From Dysgonomonas mossii DSM 22836 (lineage in GTDB: Bacteria; Bacteroidota; Bacteroidia; Bacteroidales; Dysgonomonadaceae): a DNA stretch of 64,000 bases. The stretch spans positions 206,614 to 270,613 of the forward strand of contig NZ_GL892006.1 in assembly GCF_000213575.1 (NCBI RefSeq), written 5' to 3'. This document shows, in pieces, positions 18,589 through 27,557 of this stretch (position 1 is its first letter; every line of letters begins with the position of its first letter). The notes under the pieces were generated by a model, which saw only the letters and a program-made list of their open reading frames with translations, had not been told where the DNA came from and did not search any database. The position numbers were made by a program, and so were the translations under genes.

Positions 18589-18594
18589 TTATTA

Positions 18595-18981
18595 ATGGAA
18601 GTAGTAAATGCAATAGGAAGACGTAAAGCTGCTATAGCTCGCGTATTCGTAAGCGAAGGAACCGGAAAAATAGTGATCAACAAACGTGAACTAGACAATT
18701 ACTTCCCTTCAACTATTCTTCAATATGTTGTAAAACAACCTCTAAGCAAACTTGCTGTAGATGGTAAGTACGACATAAAGATCAACCTTAACGGTGGCGG
18801 ATACAAAGGACAGGCAGAAGCTGCACGCCTAGGTATCGCTCGTGCATTGGTTAAGATCAATCCAGAAGATAAGGCTGCTCTTAGAGCTGAAGGATTTATG
18901 ACTCGTGACCCACGCGTTGTAGAACGTAAGAAACCGGGACAACCGAAAGCAAGAAAAAGATTTCAATTCTCAAAACGTTAA
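18595..18981 (+). CDS. rpsI: 30S ribosomal protein S9
   Basis: A 128-residue small-subunit protein with the S9 hallmarks AIGRRKAAIARVF near the N-terminus, NGGGYKGQAEAARLGIARAL in the centre and the basic tail KKPGQPKARKRFQFSKR, whose terminal SKR contacts P-site tRNA. It is translated with rplM (6-nt gap). A 195-nt gap with hairpins precedes rpsB. Confidence 0.98.
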   Translation: MEVVNAIGRRKAAIARVFVSEGTGKIVINKRELDNYFPSTILQYVVKQPLSKLAVDGKYDIKINLNGGGYKGQAEAARLGIARALVKINPEDKAALRAEGFMTRDPRVVERKKPGQPKARKRFQFSKR

Positions 18982-19013
18982 TTTGGATATTATCTTACCC
19001 AATTACACTTTGT

Positions 19014-19143
19014 CGGCATACGCCGCTTAAAAGTTATAAGTTGGTTAATATATAATGATGAGTCGGCCTCATCTCTAAAATTACGTTTAGTATCTAAATT
19101 GCCGGGACTTCTGAATATGAGCTACCCGACAATTCGCTAACAG
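19014..19143 (+). promoter_or_regulatory. Structured leader upstream of rpsB
   Basis: The 195-nt gap between rpsI and rpsB holds three hairpins: CGGC/GCCG (19014-19025), GATGAG/CTCATC (19057-19073), and a 9-bp stem ATTGCCGGG/CCCGACAAT (19098-19106 with 19135-19143, one G-T pair). None has a T-run. This looks like an RNA leader for S2 control rather than a terminator. Confidence 0.45.
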
Positions 19144-19176
19144 AAAAAGAAAGTAAACGAAACAAAAAAACTAAAA

Positions 19177-20028
19177 ATGGCAAAATTAGAATTCGACCAA
19201 TTATTAGAAGCTGGTGTACACTTCGGTCACTTAAAGAGAAAGTGGAATCCGGCTATGGCTCCTTACATTTTTATGGAGCGCAACGGTATCCACATTATCG
19301 ACCTTTATAAGACAATAGCTAAGACTGAAGAGGCTGCTGCTGCATTGAAGCAAATAGCTAAATCAGGTAAAAAAATATTGTTCGTTGCTACAAAAAAACA
19401 AGCAAAACAAGTTGTTACAGACTTGGCTCAATCAGTGAATATGCCATACGTGGTAGAACGCTGGCCAGGAGGTATGTTGACAAACTTCCCTACTATCCGT
19501 AAGGCTATTAAGAAAATGTCAACTATCGACAAGATGATCAAAGACGGTACTTTCGATACTTTGTCAAAAAGAGAAAGACTTCAAGTAACTCGTCAACGTG
19601 CTAAACTTGAAAAAACATTGGGTTCTATCCAAGACTTAACTCGTCTTCCATCTGCTTTGTTTGTGGTAGACGTAATGAAAGAACACATTGCTGTAAGAGA
19701 AGCTAATCGTCTTGGTATACCTGTATTTGCTATGGTAGATACAAATTCTAGCCCTGAAGATATCGACTTCGTAATCCCTGCTAATGACGATGCTGCAAAA
19801 TCTATCGAACTTATCTTAGGAAGCCTTTGCGAAGGAATCAAAGAAGGTCTTGAAGAAAGAAAGATCGAAAAAGCAGATAGCGCTGCTGCTGAAGCTCAAG
19901 ATGAAGAAGGAGCTCCAAGAAGAGAACGCAAAGCAAAAGCAGGTGCTAAAAAAGCTGTAACTAAAGAAGACCAAGAAGCAATCAATGCGGCTGTAGCCAG
20001 CAAGTTTGCTAAAGAGGACGAAGAGTAA
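19177..20028 (+). CDS. rpsB: 30S ribosomal protein S2
   Basis: A 283-residue small-subunit protein. Core motifs are LLEAGVHFGHLKRKWNP, ERNGIHIIDLYKT, VERWPGGMLTNFPTI, and VDTNSSPEDIDFVIPANDDAAKSIELI. The C-terminus from about residue 230 is an extra charged Ala/Glu/Lys tail (about 50 residues), as seen in other Bacteroidetes S2 proteins. It pairs with tsf downstream, the usual rpsB-tsf order, but a strong hairpin with a T-run separates the two. Confidence 0.98.
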   Translation: MAKLEFDQLLEAGVHFGHLKRKWNPAMAPYIFMERNGIHIIDLYKTIAKTEEAAAALKQIAKSGKKILFVATKKQAKQVVTDLAQSVNMPYVVERWPGGMLTNFPTIRKAIKKMSTIDKMIKDGTFDTLSKRERLQVTRQRAKLEKTLGSIQDLTRLPSALFVVDVMKEHIAVREANRLGIPVFAMVDTNSSPEDIDFVIPANDDAAKSIELILGSLCEGIKEGLEERKIEKADSAAAEAQDEEGAPRRERKAKAGAKKAVTKEDQEAINAAVASKFAKEDEE

Positions 20029-20036
20029 TAGTATAA

Positions 20037-20096
20037 AGACTAAATAAATAGCCTCTAAGAAAGCCTTCTTAGAGATTATTTATTTGGTCTTTTTTC
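20037..20096 (+). terminator. Terminator-like hairpin between rpsB and tsf
   Basis: A long imperfect stem: AGAC, AAATAAATA and CTCTAAGAA on the left pair with TTCTTAGAG, TATTTATTT and GTCT on the right around an AGCC loop, followed by a T6 run. It probably lowers tsf read-through from rpsB. Confidence 0.75.
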
Positions 20097-20145
20097 TTTA
20101 AATCAATAGAGAATAATTATAAACCAAAATAAAAGGAGAAAGAAT

Positions 20146-20970
20146 ATGGCAATTTCTATGGCTGATATCCAACATCTACGCAAAATGACAGGTGCTGGTA
20201 TGATGGATTGTAAAAATGCTTTGAACGAGGCTGAAGGAGATTTCGACAAAGCTGTTGAGATAATTCGCAAAAAAGGACAAGCTTTTGCTGCAAAACGTGA
20301 AGATCGTGAAGCTGCTGAAGGTTGTGTACTTGCTGCTACTCAAGGTGATTTCGCTGCAATCGTAGCAGTAAACTGTGAAACAGACTTCGTAGCAATGAAT
20401 GCTGATTTTGTAGGAATGACTAAATCTATCCTAGATGCTGCACTAGAGAGCAAACCGGCTGATATAGACACACTGAAAGCTGTTGAAGTTAGCGGTCGTG
20501 CTATCACCGATCTTGTAACAGACAGAATGGGTGTTACAGGTGAAAAAATGGAGTTCAGCGTTTACAAACAAATTACAGCTCCTACAGTTGTTGCTTATGT
20601 TCACCCGGGTAACAAACTAGCTTCTATCGTAGGTTTCAACAAACCAAACGTTGACGAGCAAGTAGCAAAAGACATAGCGATGCAAATTGCAGCTATGAAC
20701 CCTGTAGCCCTTGTTCCTGAAGAAGTATCTGAGGAAATCAAACAAAGAGAACTAAGCATTGCAAGAGAAAAAGCAATCGAGGCTGGCAAACCAGAAAACT
20801 TGATTGACAAAATTGCAGAAGGTGCACTAAATAAATTCTACAAAGAATTTACACTTCTTCAACAAGAATTCGTTAAGAATCCAAAACTAACAATAGCTCA
20901 ATATCTTGCTGCGCACGATAAAGAACTTACTGTTGTTGCTTTCCAACGTTATACGTTGAACGCTGAATAA
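20146..20970 (+). CDS. tsf: Elongation factor Ts
   Basis: The guanine-nucleotide exchange factor of EF-Tu, 274 residues. The N-terminal UBA-like domain reads MADIQHLRKMTGAGMMDCKNALNEAEGDFDKAVEIIRKKG. The signature AVNCETDFVAMN that contacts EF-Tu is intact, followed by the dimerisation core and the C-terminal module with HPGNKLASIVGF. Its length is normal for Bacteroidetes. A terminator hairpin precedes it and another follows, so it can be a separate transcript. Confidence 0.98.
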   Translation: MAISMADIQHLRKMTGAGMMDCKNALNEAEGDFDKAVEIIRKKGQAFAAKREDREAAEGCVLAATQGDFAAIVAVNCETDFVAMNADFVGMTKSILDAALESKPADIDTLKAVEVSGRAITDLVTDRMGVTGEKMEFSVYKQITAPTVVAYVHPGNKLASIVGFNKPNVDEQVAKDIAMQIAAMNPVALVPEEVSEEIKQRELSIAREKAIEAGKPENLIDKIAEGALNKFYKEFTLLQQEFVKNPKLTIAQYLAAHDKELTVVAFQRYTLNAE

Positions 20971-20998
20971 TCAGAGATTCTAAAGAATCATATATAGA

Positions 20999-21035
20999 AG
21001 AGAGTAGTTTTCAGAACTGCTCTCTTTGTTTTTAT
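20999..21035 (+). terminator. Rho-independent terminator after tsf
   Basis: An 11-bp stem AGAGAGTAGTT with AACTGCTCTCT (one G-T pair), a 5-nt loop, and a TTTGTTTTTAT tail. Confidence 0.88.
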
Positions 21036-21125
21036 ACGCATACGATATTAAATTGATATAGCTTTTTTTAGTAGCTTTGCGTTCAAAATAAAGTATTAAG
21101 ATAAACTGTTCCTTGACAGGAGTCT

Positions 21126-22577
21126 ATGAAGGAAAAATCATTAAAAGATAAAACCGTATCCGGACTGAGTTGGAGTGTATTGGATAAGCTACTCCAAAAC
21201 GCGTTTGTATTTGTTGCCGGAATATTACTTGCGCGCCTAATAGATAAAGAAGGCTACGGGCTAATGGGCGTGCTTGCCATATTTGTAGGGTTAGCTAATA
21301 TCTTACACGAAAGTGGCTTTTCGAGCGCTATTATTCGCAAGAAGAATATTACTCAGGCTGACTACACCACTGTCTTCTTTCTGAATATATCTATAGGTAT
21401 ATTCTTGTATCTGCTCCTATTCTTTCTGGCTCCACTCATTAGTAACTATTACGACAAACCTATTTTGACAGACTTGTCAAGATTTTTATTCTTATCCTTT
21501 CTGTTTAACTCTTTTGCTGTAGTACAGAATGCCAAACTCATCAAAGAAATAAATTACAAACTGATCACCAAGATTAATGCATTTTCAGTATTTACATCAT
21601 ACTCTGTAACACTATTGCTTGCCTATTTGGGCTTTGGTGTATGGGCATTAGCTACACAAGTGGTACTGTGGACATTCCTTAAAGTTTGTTGCTTGTGGAT
21701 ATTCAGCAGATGGAAACCATCGGGATCATTTAGTAAAGAGTCATTCAAAGACCTATTCGCATTTAGCTCGAAGTTGGTTTTGGGAAGTATTATAAATTCT
21801 GTAATGGTAAACATTCCCCAAAACATATTAGGGAAGTTTTACTCATTAAGTATCGGAGGGCTATACAATCTAGCTTACCGAAATTATAATTCGGCCAACG
21901 ATGTCTTAAACGGATCGATATACAGCGTCTCCTATCCTATCCTATCGTCGATACACGATGATGACCACCGATTAAAATATATATTCAGAAAATTTATCAG
22001 AATCAAAGCATTTGTCATATTCCCGATGTTTATGGGCATAATATTGGTAGCACAATCATTTATGTACATACTGGGAGAACAATGGCTCTCAGCAGCACCC
22101 ATCCTGCAACTGCTATGTATTGGCGGTATATTTGCAGGCCTTGAAACTACAAATGGAGATATATTAAGGATAAAAGGTAAATCGGGTTTGATCCTTATTC
22201 TGACAATTATGCATGCTGTATTGATTTTCAGTTCTATATGCATCCCTTTTATTTTCGGACTCAGTTACCTATATTACATTGCAGGTATTTCGGCAACCTA
22301 TATTATCAGATACATTGTATCATCCATTATGTCTAACAAGCTGATAAATTACAGCTTGTTTGAACTAATAAAAGACCTATTGCCTTATTTTGGAATATCA
22401 TTTATTTGTATACTATGCGGCTTCATGCTGCGATTTGTAATAGCACAGCCTATCATACTGATGATATGCCAAATAGTATTTGTAGCGGCTTTGTATATAG
22501 GAACTTTATATTTTTCAAAAGCCAGAATATTAAGAGAAGCCATCGAATATGTTACCAATAAAAGGATAAAGAAATGA
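21126..22577 (+). CDS. Oligosaccharide flippase (Wzx-like, MOP superfamily)
   Basis: A 483-residue membrane protein with about 12-14 hydrophobic helices from residue 28 to the end. The N-terminus (KTVSGLSWSVLDKLLQNAFVFVAGILLARLI..EGYGLMGV) is typical of polysaccharide exporters that flip undecaprenyl-linked sugar repeats across the inner membrane. Its stop overlaps the start of a family 2 glycosyltransferase by 4 nt (ATGA), which supports a role in surface polysaccharide. The two genes stand alone rather than in a full capsule cluster. Confidence 0.9.
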   Translation: MKEKSLKDKTVSGLSWSVLDKLLQNAFVFVAGILLARLIDKEGYGLMGVLAIFVGLANILHESGFSSAIIRKKNITQADYTTVFFLNISIGIFLYLLLFFLAPLISNYYDKPILTDLSRFLFLSFLFNSFAVVQNAKLIKEINYKLITKINAFSVFTSYSVTLLLAYLGFGVWALATQVVLWTFLKVCCLWIFSRWKPSGSFSKESFKDLFAFSSKLVLGSIINSVMVNIPQNILGKFYSLSIGGLYNLAYRNYNSANDVLNGSIYSVSYPILSSIHDDDHRLKYIFRKFIRIKAFVIFPMFMGIILVAQSFMYILGEQWLSAAPILQLLCIGGIFAGLETTNGDILRIKGKSGLILILTIMHAVLIFSSICIPFIFGLSYLYYIAGISATYIIRYIVSSIMSNKLINYSLFELIKDLLPYFGISFICILCGFMLRFVIAQPIILMICQIVFVAALYIGTLYFSKARILREAIEYVTNKRIKK

Positions 22578-23455
22578 AAGTCAGCATCTGTATCCCGGCT
22601 TATAAACATATTGATTTTCTGAGACGTTGCCTCAACTCTATTTTAGAGCAGCGTTTTACAGATTACGATGTCGTTATCACAGATGATTCTCCCGATGACT
22701 CATTAAAAAAACTAGTTGAAGAATATTCGGACGAGCGAATAAAATATTTCAAAAACGAAAAACCTTTAGGCTCTCCGCTGAATTGGAATGAAGGAATAAA
22801 AAAAGCGCAAGGAGAATATATCAAAATTCTTCACCATGATGATTGGTTTTCTTCACCTGACAGCTTAGAGAAGTATGTCCGTCTGTTAGATGAAAATCCA
22901 AGTGCCGACATTGCTTTTTCGGGAAGTTGTGACTTAGATAGCAATAATAAGCCAAAGCCACATGTAGCAAGTAATGAGTTTATTTCAGAGCTTCAGAATG
23001 ACGCTACAATAATATACACCGGCAATAGGCTGGGTGCTCCGAGTGTATGTATATTCAGGAATAAAGGCTATCTTTTCGACTCGAATCTGATATGGCTGGT
23101 AGATATGGATTTCTACATGAAGGTGATTATGGCTAGAGATAATACATTTGCATTTACACCCGAAATATTGGTTAATATCGGAATCAGTGAATTTCAAATC
23201 ACACAGCAATGCCTTGCAGAAACGAAGGTGAAAATATCAGAGAAAATATATCTTTACAAAAAATACAGCTTAGAAAACAAACCGGCCAAATATAGAAAAA
23301 GCCTTCTGAAATACATGGGACGAGAAAAAATTCGAAGGACATCCGACCTTAGAGATATTCTACCGGATTCAGATTTTACCTTCTCAAGATCAGATACTTT
23401 CCGAGCATATATATACTATATAAGAAAGAAGATTAGAAGTCTTCTTCCTCGATAA
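22574..23455 (+). CDS. Family 2 glycosyltransferase
   Basis: A 293-residue GT-A-fold enzyme. It starts KVSICIPAYKHIDFLRRCLNSILEQ, the standard GT2 opening, followed by VVITDDSPDDS and the metal/nucleotide-sugar DD motif in LHHDDWFS (about 96-102). A second acidic motif is MDFYMKV. The C-terminal 60 residues are basic. Donor and acceptor sugars cannot be inferred. Translation is coupled to the flippase by a 4-nt overlap. Confidence 0.92.
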   Translation: MKVSICIPAYKHIDFLRRCLNSILEQRFTDYDVVITDDSPDDSLKKLVEEYSDERIKYFKNEKPLGSPLNWNEGIKKAQGEYIKILHHDDWFSSPDSLEKYVRLLDENPSADIAFSGSCDLDSNNKPKPHVASNEFISELQNDATIIYTGNRLGAPSVCIFRNKGYLFDSNLIWLVDMDFYMKVIMARDNTFAFTPEILVNIGISEFQITQQCLAETKVKISEKIYLYKKYSLENKPAKYRKSLLKYMGREKIRRTSDLRDILPDSDFTFSRSDTFRAYIYYIRKKIRSLLPR

Positions 23456-23547
23456 GCAACAAAAACCTTAGTATAAGTGTTTTAACAATGCGATATCTGC
23501 TCCTACAATAAATTTACATTATTACGAACTTATAAAGAAATAGAAAT

Positions 23548-24309
23548 ATGATTATAATAATGTCTCCTGCAAAGCTGCAGGATTTTGAAAAACCGGCTCC
23601 AATAAAGGAGTCTACTACCCCACTCTATGCAAAAGAAGCTAAAGGATTATACAAATCTATGGAAGGTATTACTCCCGGAGAAATAGCTTCTCTAATGAGC
23701 ATCAACCCTCAGCTGGCACACAATGTATACCAATACATTCACGCATATCCTCTAAGTAAAACACCACAAAAACAGGCAGCGTTTGCTTATAATGGAATAG
23801 CATACAAGGGACTGGACGCACAATCATTTTCTACACAAGATATTGATTTTGCTCAAAAGCATTTATTACATATTTCAGGACTGTATGGCGTGCTCCGTCC
23901 TTTAGACCTGATTAAACCATATCGTCTCGAAATGCAAATTCCGATAGTGAACGATAAAGGGAAGGATTTGTATGCGTTCTGGTCCGACACTATCAGTAAG
24001 TACATAGCCAAACAAATGAAAGCAGACGATAATGTTCTTATCAATCTAGCTTCGAAAGAATACGCCAAAGCTGTAGACAAAAAGCTCTTGCCCAAAGGAC
24101 ATAGGATCATAACTCCGATCTTCAAACAGCAGACAGATAAAGGATATAAACAAATAGTAGTTTACGCAAAAAAAGCACGGGGTATGATGACCCGCTTTAT
24201 TATACAAAATCAACTGAAAGATATAGAACATCTGAAGGGTTTCGATACCGAAGGATATACTTTTGCACCACAGCTTTCGGATGATAAGGAGTGGGTATTT
24301 ATTCGATAA
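23548..24309 (+). CDS. yaaA: Peroxide stress protein YaaA (DUF328)
   Basis: A 253-residue member of the YaaA/UPF0246 family, which in E. coli limits intracellular iron and DNA damage during hydrogen peroxide stress. Family landmarks are the start IIIMSPAKLQDF, the central FAYNGIAYKGLDAQSF, HISGLYGVLRPLDLIKPYRLEM, the NLASKEYAKAVD segment and the terminal DKEWVFIR. Monocistronic by appearance: 92 nt follow the glycosyltransferase and 75 nt precede gpmA, which has its own promoter. Confidence 0.93.
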   Translation: MIIIMSPAKLQDFEKPAPIKESTTPLYAKEAKGLYKSMEGITPGEIASLMSINPQLAHNVYQYIHAYPLSKTPQKQAAFAYNGIAYKGLDAQSFSTQDIDFAQKHLLHISGLYGVLRPLDLIKPYRLEMQIPIVNDKGKDLYAFWSDTISKYIAKQMKADDNVLINLASKEYAKAVDKKLLPKGHRIITPIFKQQTDKGYKQIVVYAKKARGMMTRFIIQNQLKDIEHLKGFDTEGYTFAPQLSDDKEWVFIR

Positions 24310-24315
24310 GATCGA

Positions 24316-24347
24316 CTTGCTATTCCGCTATAATTTAACTAACTTTG
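24316..24347 (+). promoter_or_regulatory. Promoter of gpmA
   Basis: CTTG (24316-24319), 20 nt, TAACTTTG (24340-24347), 37 nt before the start codon. Confidence 0.7.
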
Positions 24348-24384
24348 CGTAGTTGGAAAATAATAATTAAAACAGTAAATAAAG

Positions 24385-25131
24385 ATGAAAAAAGTAGTAT
24401 TAATTCGCCACGGAGAAAGCGTTTGGAACAAGGAAAACCGCTTTACGGGATGGACAAACGTTGACTTGTCGGAGCAAGGAGTACAAGAAGCTATAAAAGC
24501 CGGAAAACTATTGAAAGAAGAAGGTTTCAAATTTACATTAGCTTATACTTCTTATCTGAAAAGAGCTGTTAAAACGTTGAACAATATCCTTGACCAAATG
24601 GACTTGGATTGGATTCCTGTTGAAAAAACATGGCGTTTGAACGAAAAACATTACGGTATGCTTCAAGGCTTGAACAAAGCTGAGACTGCTGAAAAATATG
24701 GTGACGAGCAAGTACTTGTTTGGAGACGTAGCTACGATGTCCCACCTGCTGCACTAGAGCCAACAGATCCTCGTTCAGCTTCTCAAGACCCTCGTTACGC
24801 AGACGTACCGAAGGCATATATCCCTGAAACAGAAGCATTGAAAGAAACAGTAGACCGTATTCTTCCATACTGGCAAGAAGTTATCTACCCATCATTGATG
24901 TGTCACGATGAAATTATCGTTGCTGCACATGGAAACAGCTTACGTGGTATCATCAAATATCTAAAAGGTATTTCGGACGAAGATATCGTAAGCTTGAACC
25001 TGCCTACAGCTGTACCTTACGTTTTTGAATTCGACAATGACTTGAACCTTGTGAAAGACTATTTCCTTGGCGATCCGGAAGAAATTAAAAAACTGATGGA
25101 TGCTGTTGCTAATCAGGGAAAAAAGAAATAA
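24385..25131 (+). CDS. gpmA: 2,3-bisphosphoglycerate-dependent phosphoglycerate mutase
   Basis: Interconverts 3- and 2-phosphoglycerate in glycolysis. The 248-residue protein has the phospho-histidine motif RHGES with His9, the second catalytic His182 in AAHGNSLRG, the general acid Glu87 in LNEKHYG, and [15 protein letters not shown]. All conserved active-site residues are visible, and the length equals that of the E. coli enzyme (about 250). It has its own promoter and is followed by a terminator. Confidence 0.97.
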   Translation: MKKVVLIRHGESVWNKENRFTGWTNVDLSEQGVQEAIKAGKLLKEEGFKFTLAYTSYLKRAVKTLNNILDQMDLDWIPVEKTWRLNEKHYGMLQGLNKAETAEKYGDEQVLVWRRSYDVPPAALEPTDPRSASQDPRYADVPKAYIPETEALKETVDRILPYWQEVIYPSLMCHDEIIVAAHGNSLRGIIKYLKGISDEDIVSLNLPTAVPYVFEFDNDLNLVKDYFLGDPEEIKKLMDAVANQGKKK

Positions 25132-25200
25132 GATAAACAATTCGGCCCTCATATAGGCGAAGAAGTTTTAGAGTAACTAGTCTGACTAGCTTAAAAAACG

Positions 25201-25242
25201 AAAGAGGCTGAACCTACATTTTGGTTCGGTCTCTTTAGTTTT
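25201..25242 (+). terminator. Rho-independent terminator after gpmA
   Basis: A 14-bp stem AAAGAGGCTGAACC with GGTTCGGTCTCTTT (G-T pairs), an 8-nt loop, and an AGTTTT tail. Confidence 0.85.
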
Positions 25243-25287
25243 AACACTATGGTGTGAAAATAATTTATTTCTGTAGCCATTTTTTTA

Positions 25288-25295
25288 TACTTTTG
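25288..25295 (+). promoter_or_regulatory. -7 box upstream of the CLC channel gene
   Basis: TACTTTTG, an exact TAnnTTTG match, 21 nt before the start codon. The -33 region is only TTTA-like. Confidence 0.5.
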
Positions 25296-25315
25296 GAGTT
25301 CAATCCTAAAATTAA

Positions 25316-27112
25316 ATGTCACGCAAAAAACTTTATAACAGATTCCTTGTCTGGAAGACCCAGAAAGTAGAAGAAAAACAAATGGTTTTGTTCGTAAGTT
25401 TCCTGATCGGAATATTTACAGCACTAGCAGCTTTCATTCTTAAAAGTGCAATTCACTTTATACAACATCTTCTTACTTCTCCCTTCCTGACAGAAGGAGC
25501 TAACTATATGTACCTCATATATCCTATAGTTGGTATTTTAATTGCCGGATTGTTTGTTCGCTACATCGTGAGAGATGATATCAGCCATGGTGTTACAAAA
25601 ATATTGTACGCTATATCTCAGCGCAAAAGCTTTATAAAACTCCATAACGTATATACCTCCATCGTAGCCAGTTCTATTACAATTGGTTTTGGGGGATCGG
25701 TTGGGGCGGAAGCCCCTATTGTACTTACAGGGTCGGCTATCGGTTCTAATCTGGGACGTTTCTTTAAGGTAGAACAGAAATACCTGATGCTACTGATCGG
25801 ATGTGGTGCTGCAGGTGCTATTGCCGGTATCTTCAAAGCTCCTATTGCGGGATTAGTTTTTGTGGTAGAGGTATTAATGCTCGACCTAACGACGTTCACA
25901 GTGCTTCCATTGTTGGTAACGTCTGTAACGGCAGCTACGATTTCATATCTAACGATGGGTACATCGGCAATGTTTAATTATGCCTATACAGAACCCTTTG
26001 CGCTCGAACGGATTCCTTATGTTATTTTGCTGGGTATTTTTTGCGGACTGGTTTCCCTCTATTTTACCCGTGCTATGGGATGGACAGAAGGAATCTTCCG
26101 CAAGATGTCATACTGGCAAAAGTTTGCGTTTGGTGCAAGCATATTGAGTATATTAATATTCTTGATGCCTCCTCTTTACGGAGAAGGATATGATACGATA
26201 GAGGCACTAATCAGTGGAACAAAGAACTACACCGGTCTATTAGACAACAGTGTTTTCTTTGAATTTAAAGATACCCGTTGGACTATCGTCTTATTCCTTG
26301 CGGGGGTTTTGCTGATGAAGGTATTTGCTACCAGTGCAACCAACGGTGCAGGAGGAACAGGGGGGATATTTGCTCCATCCTTGTTCTTGGGTTGTATTGC
26401 CGGATTTGTATTTTCTTTTACTATAAATCACTCACGACTAACAGGCTTCGCACCTTTATTGCCCGAAGAGAATTTCGCTTTAATGGGAATGGCGGGTGTA
26501 ATGGCGGGTGTAATGCATGCCCCTTTGACGGGAACATTCCTGATTGCAGAGCTGACGGGTGGATATGAACTGCTACTCCCGCTAATGATTGTTTCTATCT
26601 GTTCTTACGTCGTGATCAAGTTTTTTGAGCCACATAGTATCTATTCGATGCGTTTGGCAAAGAAAGGAGAACTTATAACTCACCATAAAGACAAAGCTGT
26701 ACTTACACTGATGAATATAGAGAAACTCATAGAATCTAATTTTCAGACAGTGAACCCTGACATGTATCTGGGTGATATGATAAAAGTTATATCGCGCTCA
26801 TCTCGCAATGTTTTTCCTGTTTTAGACGAGCAAAACAGATTTCTTGGTATTGTTCTTATGGACAATATCCGCAACATTATGTTTCGTCCCGAATTGTATA
26901 ACCGTTTCAAAGTATCACGCTTTATGACATCACCTCCGGCTATTGTGGTTGTAGGTATGACTATGGAGTCTATTATGAAAAGCTTTGATGAAACGAAGGC
27001 TTGGAACTTACCTGTAGTAGACCAGAATGATGTATATCTCGGATTTATCTCCAAGTCGAATATATTGGATGTATACAGAGAGGTATTAGCAGAAAACTTT
27101 GTGGAAGAATGA
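25316..27112 (+). CDS. CLC-family chloride channel/antiporter with CBS pair
   Basis: A 598-residue membrane protein with about 10-12 hydrophobic segments up to residue 440. CLC signatures are GGSVGAEAPIVLTG, where Glu132 is the probable gating glutamate (GAEAP in place of the classical GREGP), GIFKAPIAG, and GGTGGIFAPSLFLG. Two CBS domains follow at the C-terminus (about 455-590; DNIRNIM.., MTSPPAIVVVGMT..), which usually bind adenine nucleotides and adjust transport. Channel and H+/Cl- exchanger members cannot be separated here by eye. No partner gene is evident. Confidence 0.95.
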   Translation: MSRKKLYNRFLVWKTQKVEEKQMVLFVSFLIGIFTALAAFILKSAIHFIQHLLTSPFLTEGANYMYLIYPIVGILIAGLFVRYIVRDDISHGVTKILYAISQRKSFIKLHNVYTSIVASSITIGFGGSVGAEAPIVLTGSAIGSNLGRFFKVEQKYLMLLIGCGAAGAIAGIFKAPIAGLVFVVEVLMLDLTTFTVLPLLVTSVTAATISYLTMGTSAMFNYAYTEPFALERIPYVILLGIFCGLVSLYFTRAMGWTEGIFRKMSYWQKFAFGASILSILIFLMPPLYGEGYDTIEALISGTKNYTGLLDNSVFFEFKDTRWTIVLFLAGVLLMKVFATSATNGAGGTGGIFAPSLFLGCIAGFVFSFTINHSRLTGFAPLLPEENFALMGMAGVMAGVMHAPLTGTFLIAELTGGYELLLPLMIVSICSYVVIKFFEPHSIYSMRLAKKGELITHHKDKAVLTLMNIEKLIESNFQTVNPDMYLGDMIKVISRSSRNVFPVLDEQNRFLGIVLMDNIRNIMFRPELYNRFKVSRFMTSPPAIVVVGMTMESIMKSFDETKAWNLPVVDQNDVYLGFISKSNILDVYREVLAENFVEE

Positions 27113-27208
27113 CACGGCTTTTTCCTAAATAATATTTATAAATACACAAAGTTTGCTAGAGTTTTATATCTTTGCTTTTTAGAGTAAAACTTAAACAATT
27201 AGGTATTT

Positions 27209-27439
27209 ATGAGACTGTTTATAGGTATTCTGTCGGCTGTAATTATTCTTACAGGTGCTACTTTAACTGTTTTGGCTCTCTGGGGAATTAAACCCATCGA
27301 GTGGAGCATTATCTGGCGTTCGGGGGCAACAATCGCTATAGCTTGTATTACATTTTTGGTTATGTGGCTTGTTAAGGCATTGTTTTTCAAGAAAGACCCT
27401 TTTAATATAGATAAGAATAACAGAAAAAATCAATACTGA
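27209..27439 (+). CDS. Small membrane protein, two predicted helices
   Basis: A 76-residue protein with two hydrophobic segments (about 3-24 and 36-58) and a charged C-terminal tail (KKDPFNIDKNNRKNQY). A TATCTTTG -7 box lies at 27167-27174 and a strong terminator follows, which supports a real single-gene unit. No family recognised. The protein probably sits in the inner membrane. Confidence 0.7.
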   Translation: MRLFIGILSAVIILTGATLTVLALWGIKPIEWSIIWRSGATIAIACITFLVMWLVKALFFKKDPFNIDKNNRKNQY

Positions 27440-27462
27440 TAATATCTATATCAAAATAAACG

Positions 27463-27510
27463 AAGCGTAGAGATTGTTTGATTTATCAATCTTTACGCTT
27501 TTGCACTTTT
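27463..27510 (+). terminator. Rho-independent terminator after the small membrane protein
   Basis: A 14-bp stem AAGCGTAGAGATTG with CAATCTTTACGCTT (one mismatch), a 10-nt loop, and a TTTGCACTTTT tail. Confidence 0.85.
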
Positions 27511-27529
27511 AGGAATAGCGTTTTATCCT

Positions 27530-27537
27530 TAAATTTG
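27530..27537 (+). promoter_or_regulatory. -7 box upstream of fmt
   Basis: TAAATTTG, an exact TAnnTTTG match, 20 nt before the fmt start and just after the preceding terminator. TTTT rather than TTTG lies at the -33 distance. Confidence 0.55.
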
Positions 27538-27557
27538 CATTAAACAATCAAAAATAA

